Part shown: positions 34,933 to 41,609 of the stretch, piece after piece
Layout of the letters: every line of letters starts with the position of its first letter
Numbering within the stretch: the first letter of the stretch is position 1
Origin: an uncultured Collinsella sp.
GTDB taxonomy: Bacteria > Actinomycetota > Coriobacteriia > Coriobacteriales > Coriobacteriaceae
Length of the DNA stretch: 47,711 nucleotides
Assembly: GCA_934654585.1 (NCBI GenBank)
Contig: CAKUGF010000015.1
Location: forward strand, 1 to 47,711
Reading direction: 5' to 3'
Made by a program: the position numbers and the translations under genes
The notes under the pieces: generated by a model
The model's database searches: none
What the model was told of the DNA's origin: nothing
Seen by the model: the letters and a program-made list of their open reading frames with translations, nothing else

Positions 34933-36309
34933 CTACTCCTCCACGGCCTGCGTGCCGGCGGCACGGGCCAAATCATCGATTGCAAGGGTATCGGCGCTCA
35001 GGGCGCGGTGACGTCCGTCGAGCGCGGGCTCGCCGGCCTGCTCCACGGCCAGCGACTCGCCAGTACGCATGTACCACGCGGCACGGCGGCCCCAGACGAG
35101 GGACTCGAGCAGGCTGTTGGAAGCCAGGCGGTTCTTACCGTGTACGCCGTTGCAAGCCGTCTCGCCCGCGGCGTAGAGCTCGGGCATCGAGGTGCGGCCG
35201 TCCTTGTCGACCCACACGCCGCCCATAAAGTAGTGCTGCGTGGGCGTGACGGGGATGGGCTCGTCCAAGATGTCGCGGCCGTCCTCCAGGCAGCGTGCGC
35301 GGATGTTGGCAAAGTGCCCAGTCACCACGTCGCGCTCGACGGGGGCAAAGCTCAGCCACTCGTGCTCGGTGCCGTCCTGCTTCATTTGCTCGCGGATGGC
35401 GGCGGCGACCACGTCGCGCGGCTGCAGCTCGTCGGTAAAGCGCTCGCCGGCGGCGTTGAGCAGGATCGCGCCCTCGCCGCGGCAGCTCTCGCTGATCAGG
35501 AACGTGCGGCCCGGCTGCGGTGAGAACAGGCCCGTGGGGTGAATCTGCACGTAGTCCAGATGCTCCATCGTAATGCCGTGCTCCTGCGCGATATAGCAGG
35601 CGTCACCGGTAAGCTGCGGATAGTTGGTCGAGTGGTCGTACACGCCACCGATGCCACCCGTCGCCCACAGCGTATGGCGGGCATGAATCTCAAACGGCTC
35701 GCCGGCATGCACACCCTCGGCGGCATTTGCGAGCTCGTCGGCAGGACGGGCCGAATCGTCCTCGTTCACGGCGACGGCGACGACGCCGGTGCACACCGTG
35801 GCCCCATCGCGCTCGGCAGTCAGGATGTCGGTCATGGCCACGTGCTCAAGAATCTGCACGTTGTCCAGCTTGCGGACGGCCTGAAGCAGCTTGGTCGTGA
35901 TCTCCTTGCCCGTGATATCGGCATGGAAGGCGATGCGCGGGCGGCTGTGCGCGCCCTCGCGGGTAAAGTCGAGGCTGCCGTCGGCCTTGCGCTCAAAGTC
36001 CACGCCCATCGCCAGCAGGTCGTTGATGACCGAGCGGCTCGAGCGGATCATGATGTCGACGCTCTCGCGGCGGTTCTCGTAGTGGCCGGCGTGCATGGTG
36101 TCCTCAAAGAAGGCATCGTAGTCCGAGCCCTCGGGCAGCACGCAGATGCCGCCCTGCGCGAGCATGGAATCGCACTCGTCGACGGCGCCCTTGGAGAGCA
36201 TGATCACGCGCGTGCTCGTCGGCAGATTGAGGGCCGCGTACAGGCCCGCCACGCCGCAGCCGGCAATGACGACGTCGCATTCCATATCGGGGTATTGTTT
36301 GGTTTCCAC
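34933..36309 (-). CDS. nadB: L-aspartate oxidase
   Basis: This 458-residue flavoenzyme oxidises L-aspartate to iminoaspartate, the substrate of NadA. The FAD site VVIAGCGVAGLYAAL lies near the N-terminus. Other succinate-dehydrogenase-family motifs are SRPRIAFHADITGKEI, the HPTGLFSPQPGRTFLISESC region and NSLLESLVWGRRA. I preferred the GTG at 36309, with GGGAGAGG six bases upstream; the ATG at 36336 overlaps a palindrome. The gene is shorter than E. coli NadB (about 540), mainly at the C-terminus, as in many Gram-positives. Confidence 0.94.
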   Translation of the reverse strand: METKQYPDMECDVVIAGCGVAGLYAALNLPTSTRVIMLSKGAVDECDSMLAQGGICVLPEGSDYDAFFEDTMHAGHYENRRESVDIMIRSSRSVINDLLAMGVDFERKADGSLDFTREGAHSRPRIAFHADITGKEITTKLLQAVRKLDNVQILEHVAMTDILTAERDGATVCTGVVAVAVNEDDSARPADELANAAEGVHAGEPFEIHARHTLWATGGIGGVYDHSTNYPQLTGDACYIAQEHGITMEHLDYVQIHPTGLFSPQPGRTFLISESCRGEGAILLNAAGERFTDELQPRDVVAAAIREQMKQDGTEHEWLSFAPVERDVVTGHFANIRARCLEDGRDILDEPIPVTPTQHYFMGGVWVDKDGRTSMPELYAAGETACNGVHGKNRLASNSLLESLVWGRRAAWYMRTGESLAVEQAGEPALDGRHRALSADTLAIDDLARAAGTQAVEE

Positions 36310-36326
36310 AGGAATCCTCTCCCTTG

Positions 36327-36361
36327 AATGTGACATAAGGGACCGCCCCTCATGTCACATT
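36327..36361. repeat. Hairpin with GGGAC-containing loop between nadA and nadB
   Basis: AATGTGACAT (36327-36336) pairs perfectly with ATGTCACATT (36352-36361). The 15-base loop AAGGGACCGCCCCTC contains GGGAC, so it may be a family A member with its own stem. It lies inside the operon, just before the nadB RBS, so it could tune nadB expression. Confidence 0.6.
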
Positions 36362-36364
36362 GTT

Positions 36365-37390
36365 TTAGCGCGCTGCGTACTCGAGCATGCGGTCGAGCGT
36401 GAGCTTGGCCTGGTCGGCCGCCTCGTCCGACACGCCGATCTGAACCTCGCCCTCGCCCGTCTCCAGGCAGTGCACGAGCTTTTCGAGCGTGATGAGATCC
36501 ATGTTGACGCAGGTGGGCTGCACCGCGGGGAAGTAGAACTTCTTGCCGGTGCCCTGGCAGCGGCGCTCGAGCTCGTAGAGTACGCCGCGGACCGTCACGA
36601 TGATGAATTCGCTCGCGTCCGACTCTTCGGCGTACTTGATGATGCCAGCGGTGGAGCCAATGTAGTCGGCCTCGGCCAGGACGTCGGCCTTGCACTCGGG
36701 GTGCGCCAGCACGAGCGCGTCGGGGTGGACCTCCGTCGCATCGACAATCTGCTCGACGGTGATGATGTGGTGACGCGGGCAGTAGCCCTTGTTGAGGATG
36801 ACGTGCTTTTGGGGCACCTGCTCGGCTACGAAACGACCAAGGTTTTGGTCGGGAATGAACAGGATATGCTGCTGCGGCAGCTCGGACACGATCTTGACGG
36901 CGTTGGAACTGGTGACGCACACGTCACTCCAGCTCTTGATCTCGACCGTCGAGTTGACGTAGCAGACCACGGCCAGGTCGTCGCCATACTCGGCGCGGGC
37001 GGCGTCAACCGTCTCGCGTTTGACCATGTGCGCCATGGGGCAGTCCGCGCCCGGCTCGGGCAGCAACACGGTCTTGGTGGGATTGAGCAGCTTGGCGCTC
37101 TCGCCCATAAACTCCACGCCACACAGCACGATGGTCTGCTGCGGCAGGCTCTTGGCAAGCTTTGCCAGGTAGAAGCTGTCGCCGACGTAATCGGCCACTG
37201 CCTGGACCTCGGGCGCCACGTAATAGTGCGCCAGGATCACCGCATCACGCTGGGTTTTTAGTTGCTGAATGGCCTCGACGAGCTCTGCCGGCACCAATGC
37301 CGCGCGCTCCGTTGCCGTCGTTGCCGATGCCAGGCCGGCCGCAATATCGCGTGCAAGCTCCGATGCATCCATGTTCGCGCTCTGTGCCAT
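36365..37390 (-). CDS. nadA: Quinolinate synthase
   Basis: This 341-residue [4Fe-4S] enzyme condenses iminoaspartate with dihydroxyacetone phosphate to quinolinate. It shows DAVILAHYYVAPEVQAVADY near the N-terminus and the ligand Cys regions VLCGVEFMGESAKLL and PTCVNMDLITLEKL; a further Cys lies in KGYCPRHHIITVEQI and one in HPECKADVL. I used the ATG at 37390 (GAGGGG five bases upstream). It is the first gene of the NAD operon. The dyad at 37432-37475 lies over its promoter. Confidence 0.96.
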   Translation of the reverse strand: MAQSANMDASELARDIAAGLASATTATERAALVPAELVEAIQQLKTQRDAVILAHYYVAPEVQAVADYVGDSFYLAKLAKSLPQQTIVLCGVEFMGESAKLLNPTKTVLLPEPGADCPMAHMVKRETVDAARAEYGDDLAVVCYVNSTVEIKSWSDVCVTSSNAVKIVSELPQQHILFIPDQNLGRFVAEQVPQKHVILNKGYCPRHHIITVEQIVDATEVHPDALVLAHPECKADVLAEADYIGSTAGIIKYAEESDASEFIIVTVRGVLYELERRCQGTGKKFYFPAVQPTCVNMDLITLEKLVHCLETGEGEVQIGVSDEAADQAKLTLDRMLEYAAR

Positions 37391-37425
37391 CAAGGCCCCT
37401 CTCTTTTGGCGAATCTTGGGGCTTT

Positions 37426-37475
37426 AGTATGACACCTAGGTTTACAGCTGACAAGACAGCTGTAAACCTAGGTGT
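37426..37475 (-). promoter_or_regulatory. nadA promoter with NiaR-type operator dyad
   Basis: ACACCTAGGTTTACAGCTG (37432-37450) and its exact reverse complement (37457-37475) flank a 6-base spacer. On the minus strand -35 TTGTCA (37449-37454) and -10 CATACT (37426-37431) are 17 bases apart, so the dyad covers the promoter. The inner TTTACAGCTG-N6-CAGCTGTAAA resembles the TTACACCTG-N6-CAGGTGTAA form of NiaR sites as I remember it. niaR is in the operon. Confidence 0.78.
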
Positions 37476-37515
37476 AAAGTTGTAATAAAGATTCAGTTAC
37501 ATATAGCCGGGAGCA

Positions 37516-39195
37516 TTACGCACGCTTGCGGCAAAACGTCAATCCACCGACAACGCCGATCACGCCAACAAGGAGGCAGACGATACCGGCAACAGATGTT
37601 GCATCGCCCGTCGTCGGCAACGCCGCCGTCTTGGACTCGCCCTTCTTGCCCGTCTTTTTCACCGTAACAGTGGTCGTCGTGGTAACCGTGGTTCCGCTCG
37701 CGGGCTTCTTGTTGTCTTCTTCGACTTTGCCACCGTCTACCTCAAAAGCAGCCGTGGCCGTGCCTGTATTAGAAACAATAGACAGCTCGTGCTTTCCCGA
37801 GCTGAGCGTGGCGAGATACGAAGCCTTAAGCGTCACGATCGTGCTGCCCTCGCGAACCGTATAGTTGGAAGGACTGACCTCTTTGCCGTCAACCAACACC
37901 TTCTCGAATGCATCGCATGCAGCATTTGAGCGGAATGTTGCGTCAGTCGCACCGTCGGCCTTCACCGTCTGGTTCTCACCTTCGATAATAGAAGGTGCGA
38001 GCGCGGGAATATCCTCATCCTGATCGATATAGTCACAAACCGTGCACTTGTGAACCCTATAGCCAGGCTCCTCCGTCGTAGGCTTATCCTCGATCACCCA
38101 CGCAAAGGTATGCTCTTCGTCATCATAACGCCTGCCGGGACACTCCCTGTCATAGCACCAATGATAGTGGCCCTTCTCATCGCTATACCAGTTACCAGCG
38201 GAATGATGTACGTGCTGCGGCTTCACTTTCAATATGACAGAGATGAAAGCCCCTTTGATCGCCTGGCTGTTGCAGTCATAGCGATAGTCGATTGAGTCCG
38301 AGCCCTCATCAAACGTCACAACGGCGCCGTCAATCGTACCGCCAGTTAAAGATCCAGCCACAATGTTGCTCGGATCGAACGAGCTCGACAGCGTCGCAAG
38401 GTCAAACGTTCGGTCCTCGCCAAGCTCCACGGTATAGCTTTGGTACCCGAGATCGAATCGATTAAGCTCCGAAAGCTTACTTAGATCCAGGTCAATCAGC
38501 CGGTTTCCTTCGCACCACAGCTCTTTCAGCTTGGTGTTGTGGCTTAAATCGAGTTCGGTAAGATTGTTGTTGACGCAGCTCAGAATCGTCAGCTCTTTGT
38601 TGTTGCTCAAATCGAGCTTGGTAATGGCGTTTCCCTCGGCAACTCCCGTACCGATAAACGTCATCCCGCAGTCCAGGTAGGTTAGAGCGGTATTTTTACT
38701 GACGTCAAGCGACGTCAAGCTGCTGTTGCGGCGCAGCGTCAACCTGGCAAGCGCCGGAGACCCGCTCAAATCAAGTGCGGTCAGCCGAGTCCCCATGACG
38801 ATAAGCTCTTTGAGTTTAGCGAGGCCGTCCAGGTTAAGATCCCTGAGATAAAAACTGTCTATTGAGACCTTTTCCAAATTGCTATTGCTGCTGAGATCGA
38901 GCTCGGCACAGAACACTGCACTGCAGTTGAACTCCTTGAGTGCCGTAAAGTATTTGATGCCGGTCATATCATTGACGTGCTGATCGTAAATCTCGATCTT
39001 CGTGACCGCAGCGATCTCATCGTCGCTCAGGCTGTCGTCGCCATCGGTGTCGAAGCCGCTGACGACCGTTCTGAACTGATCATCGGGAAAGTTCGCCGCA
39101 TCAATTGCGACGCCCGTATCCGCATAGGCAGCAGTTGTGAACAGCCCAAATGCAACCAAGGCCGAGAACAAAATCGGCAGCAAACGTTTTCTCAT
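37516..39195 (-). CDS. LPXTG-anchored leucine-rich-repeat surface protein
   Basis: The ATG at 39195 (GGGGAG eight bases upstream) starts a signal peptide MRKRLLPILFSALVAFGLFT ending near AYA. An EF-hand-like loop DTDGDDSLSDDE (about 49-60) and a leucine-rich-repeat region follow (LDLSSNSNLEKV, LDVSKNTALTYLDC, LDLSNNKELTILSC, LDLSHNTKLKELWC; about 95-235). A Cys/His-rich segment with HTFAWVIEDKPTTEEPGYRV, an Ig-like part and a Thr-rich linker come next. The C-terminus has LPTTG, a hydrophobic helix and CRKRA, the sortase signal. It is exposed on the cell wall, with adhesion or host-interaction roles likely. Its C-terminus faces the nadA promoter. Confidence 0.88.
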   Translation of the reverse strand: MRKRLLPILFSALVAFGLFTTAAYADTGVAIDAANFPDDQFRTVVSGFDTDGDDSLSDDEIAAVTKIEIYDQHVNDMTGIKYFTALKEFNCSAVFCAELDLSSNSNLEKVSIDSFYLRDLNLDGLAKLKELIVMGTRLTALDLSGSPALARLTLRRNSSLTSLDVSKNTALTYLDCGMTFIGTGVAEGNAITKLDLSNNKELTILSCVNNNLTELDLSHNTKLKELWCEGNRLIDLDLSKLSELNRFDLGYQSYTVELGEDRTFDLATLSSSFDPSNIVAGSLTGGTIDGAVVTFDEGSDSIDYRYDCNSQAIKGAFISVILKVKPQHVHHSAGNWYSDEKGHYHWCYDRECPGRRYDDEEHTFAWVIEDKPTTEEPGYRVHKCTVCDYIDQDEDIPALAPSIIEGENQTVKADGATDATFRSNAACDAFEKVLVDGKEVSPSNYTVREGSTIVTLKASYLATLSSGKHELSIVSNTGTATAAFEVDGGKVEEDNKKPASGTTVTTTTTVTVKKTGKKGESKTAALPTTGDATSVAGIVCLLVGVIGVVGGLTFCRKRA

Positions 39196-39201
39196 ATTCA
39201 C

Positions 39202-39475
39202 TTCTCCCCAACACCCGACACATTGCCTTCGCGCGTATAGCGTTTCAAAATAATATCAAACCCCTCGCTTGCCAATTTTTTAATCGGTAGACGGTAGCAA
39301 ATAGCCCCCGTACGCCACAAACATCCGGGAGCACTATGGGTATTGTTTTATGCGCGAAAACCACGCTGCGCATCAGCAGAAATCGAAGAGCCTTGCAACG
39401 CGATTATAAGAATGCGACTTGTGATTAACGACTGACGCAATTGGCCCCTAGGGCTAGCTTAAAGGCTCAGGCCCG
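39202..39475. other. Gene-free region upstream of the surface protein
   Basis: I see no gene, hairpin of note or repeat here. It should contain the promoter of the surface-protein gene on the minus strand and the downstream end of the next minus-strand gene. Confidence 0.5.
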
Positions 39476-40051
39476 CTACAGCGGAGCGGCCGCCGGGGTC
39501 AGCTGCTTGATGTAGGCCCACATGCGCTGCTTGGCGGCCTTGTCGGTCAGCGCCGCCTCAAAGCCGTCGAGCGCGAGTACGCGACGCCCCTGCACGTGGG
39601 CGACCAGGCCGGGCTTGAGCATGGCGGTGTCAAAGTCGTCGATTGCCACGAGCATATCGGCATAGGTTTCACGCATGACGTCGGCCGCGCTGTTGTCCAG
39701 CAGCAGCACCGCCTCGGGGTCCAAGGTCTCGAGCGCCTCGCGGAACAGGTCGCACGTCAGGGCCTCGCCCACCGCGACCGCCCCGTCGCCCGCGCCGGCA
39801 ACGCTTGCCAGGACGCAGAAATCCTCGGGTGCATAGCCGATAGCCCCGAGTGCCTTGCGCAGTGCGGCGCCATCCGCGCCGGCGGCAAGCTCGCCACCCG
39901 AGCGCTCGGCCTCATCCAAATCGCCTTTGACCAGCACAATCGGCGAGCACGCGTTGCCCGCGATACGCACGCCACGCGCCGCAAGCGATGCGAGCTCCTG
40001 CTCGGTGGCCTGGGCGATGGCTTCTTTTTTCTGGCTTTGTGACGTGGGCAT
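39476..40051 (-). CDS. Conserved-looking hypothetical soluble protein
   Basis: The ATG at 40051 (GGAGAG three bases upstream) gives 191 residues beginning MPTSQSQKKEAIAQATEQEL. The middle shows YAPEDFCVLASVAGAGDGAV and LDPEAVLLLDNSAADVMRET, alternating beta strands and helices. There is no signal peptide or membrane helix. The layout faintly recalls uracil-DNA glycosylase-like folds, but I cannot support that. It is divergent from trxA with a 136-base gap. Function unknown. Confidence 0.65.
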   Translation of the reverse strand: MPTSQSQKKEAIAQATEQELASLAARGVRIAGNACSPIVLVKGDLDEAERSGGELAAGADGAALRKALGAIGYAPEDFCVLASVAGAGDGAVAVGEALTCDLFREALETLDPEAVLLLDNSAADVMRETYADMLVAIDDFDTAMLKPGLVAHVQGRRVLALDGFEAALTDKAAKQRMWAYIKQLTPAAAPL

Positions 40052-40187
40052 GCGCTCTCCAATCGTTTGCGTGCCCACCATTATATAAAAGAGCCGCCCG
40101 CGAGTGGTTGCTTTGCGGGCCGCTGGGTATAAGCACGGTCGTACTGAGTTTTACGCGGCCGAGCCGCGTCGCATTATGGAGGTCACC

Positions 40188-40508
40188 ATGGCTGACATTA
40201 AGCAGATTACCCCCGAGAACTTCGATTCCATCGTTAACGATAGCCTGCCCGTATTGGTTGATTTTTGGGCCCCGTGGTGTGGCCCGTGCCGTTCGCTCTC
40301 GCCCATCGTGGACGAGGTCGCCGACGAACTGGCCGGCAAGCTTGCCGTTGCCAAGTGCAACGTCGATGACAACCAGGACCTGGCCATGAAGTATGGCGTC
40401 ATGAGCATCCCCACGCTGATCGTCTTTAAGAACGGCGAAGAGGTCGACCGTTCGGTCGGCGCCTTACCCAAGGCAAGGCTTCAGGCGCTGCTGGAGAAGC
40501 ATCTGTAA
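40188..40508 (+). CDS. trxA: Thioredoxin
   Basis: This 106-residue protein has the active site WAPWCGPCRSL (about 28-38) and the cis-Pro in SIPTLIVFKNGE. It is a cytoplasmic protein-disulfide reductase. The ATG at 40188 follows GGAGGTCACC. It is monocistronic with a terminator about 110 bases downstream. Upstream in-frame starts are rejected because they lack an RBS. Confidence 0.96.
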   Translation: MADIKQITPENFDSIVNDSLPVLVDFWAPWCGPCRSLSPIVDEVADELAGKLAVAKCNVDDNQDLAMKYGVMSIPTLIVFKNGEEVDRSVGALPKARLQALLEKHL

Positions 40509-40619
40509 TACGCTTGTTACTTGCCTGCCGTCCATGAGCGGTTTTACACCGCTCGCCGGAGTGCCGGGTGCAGGGCGCGCGACCACGGATAGTATGGTAG
40601 ACACAAACAGCCCCCAGTG

Positions 40620-40654
40620 AACGGGTGCGGGTCAGACGGACTCGCACCCGTTTT
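40620..40654 (+). terminator. Terminator after trxA
   Basis: AACGGGTGCG (40620-40629) pairs with CGCACCCGTT (40643-40652) with a 13-base loop and a run of four T residues at the end. Confidence 0.78.
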
Positions 40655-40728
40655 CTTATGCGGCGGCGCCCAAGGCGGGCGTAGTAGAATCTGAACCACT
40701 GGATTGCCCCGTATAAAAGGAGATTCCC

Positions 40729-40977
40729 ATGCATGACGTCGGAATGAACATGAGCCAGCTCGCCATGAGCGTCAAGCAGGTCGACGACACCATCGAGCTC
40801 GCTCACGAGTGGAGCCATCAGCTGCTGCATGCGACCGAAAACTTTGACATGGAGCGCATTGGCGCCAAGCTCGAGGCCGCCATGGCCGCGTTGCACGAGG
40901 CCCATGACGCGCTCGAGGGCTACGAGGAGGCCATCGAGGCCGATCACAACTCCGTCGGCTCTGTGAAGTTGGTGTAG
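40729..40977 (+). CDS. Small helical protein preceding nikR
   Basis: This 82-residue protein, MHDVGMNMSQLAMSVKQVDD onward, is mostly amphipathic helix, with five His and many Glu residues and no cysteine. AAGGAG precedes the ATG. It ends one base before the nikR GTG, so the two are co-translated, and it could take part in nickel handling. I do not recognise the family. Confidence 0.65.
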   Translation: MHDVGMNMSQLAMSVKQVDDTIELAHEWSHQLLHATENFDMERIGAKLEAAMAALHEAHDALEGYEEAIEADHNSVGSVKLV

Positions 40978-40978
40978 C

Positions 40979-41491
40979 GTGGCCGGACACGAACACGTGC
41001 ACGACTGCGGGCACGCACATGATCATGGCGCGGGTGTCGAGGCGGGCTGCCGGTGCGGTGGCTCCACCTCCGAGCTGGTCCGCTTTTCGGTCACCGCACC
41101 CGACGACCTGCTGCGCCGCTTTGACGAGCAGATCGCGCGCCGCGGCGATGTGGCCAACCGCTCCGAGGCCGTGCGCGACCTGATTCGCGCCTCGATCGCC
41201 AAGGAGCAGATGCGCACGCCCGATGAGCACGTTATCGGATCGCTCACTATGATCTACGACCACCATACCGGCGACCTGACGCGTCGCCTGGACGAGGTGC
41301 AGCACGACTACACCGACGAGATCGTCTCGACCATGCACGTGCATCTGGACCACCACAACTGTCTGGAGATTCTGGCGCTCAAGGGTCGCGGCGAGCGCGT
41401 CTACGAGCTGGCCGACCGCCTGCTGGGCCTGCGCGGCGTTAAGCACGGCGAGTTCACCTGCGCCGCCACCGGGCAAAGCCTAGGACTGTAG
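40979..41491 (+). CDS. nikR: Nickel-responsive regulator NikR
   Basis: This 170-residue protein has an extra His/Cys-rich N-terminus (HEHVHDCGHAHDHG, 4-17), then the ribbon-helix-helix domain (LVRFSVTAPDDLLRRFDEQI, NRSEAVRDLIRAS). The ACT-like nickel domain has HVHLDHHNCLEIL, holding the His-x-His and Cys ligands of the high-affinity site. It controls nickel uptake and nickel-enzyme genes. The GTG start lies one base after the preceding stop. It leads into the hyp genes, fitting control of [NiFe]-hydrogenase assembly. The N-terminal extension may bind further metal. Confidence 0.92.
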   Translation: MAGHEHVHDCGHAHDHGAGVEAGCRCGGSTSELVRFSVTAPDDLLRRFDEQIARRGDVANRSEAVRDLIRASIAKEQMRTPDEHVIGSLTMIYDHHTGDLTRRLDEVQHDYTDEIVSTMHVHLDHHNCLEILALKGRGERVYELADRLLGLRGVKHGEFTCAATGQSLGL

Positions 41492-41510
41492 CGGGATTTC
41501 ATGCAGTACG

Positions 41511-41589
41511 CCTGCCAAAAAGGGACAGGTTTGTTTTGGCAGGTTTAGAAGCTTTACCGACCAAAATAAACCTGTCCCTTTTTGGTCGG
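41511..41589. repeat. Family A mirrored hairpin pair with compensated stems
   Basis: The left hairpin is CCTGCCAAAA/TTTTGGCAGG (41511-41543) with loop AGGGACAGGTTTG. The right is CCGACCAAAA/TTTTGGTCGG (41557-41589) with loop TAAACCTGTCCCT. Stems differ at paired positions yet stay fully paired, and the loops are nearly reverse complements. It lies between nikR and hypF, inside what is otherwise one gene cluster. Confidence 0.85.
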
Positions 41590-41609
41590 TTTTGACGAGG
41601 GAGAGCCGC

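Noticed and set aside
37432..37475. Reading the nadA dyad as another family A hairpin
   Set aside because: It lacks the GGGGAC loop, its spacer is only 6 bases, and it coincides exactly with promoter boxes, so an operator fits better.
40104..40187. N-terminal extension of thioredoxin
   Set aside because: The upstream codons lack an RBS, while the ATG at 40188 has GGAGG and matches the normal thioredoxin start.
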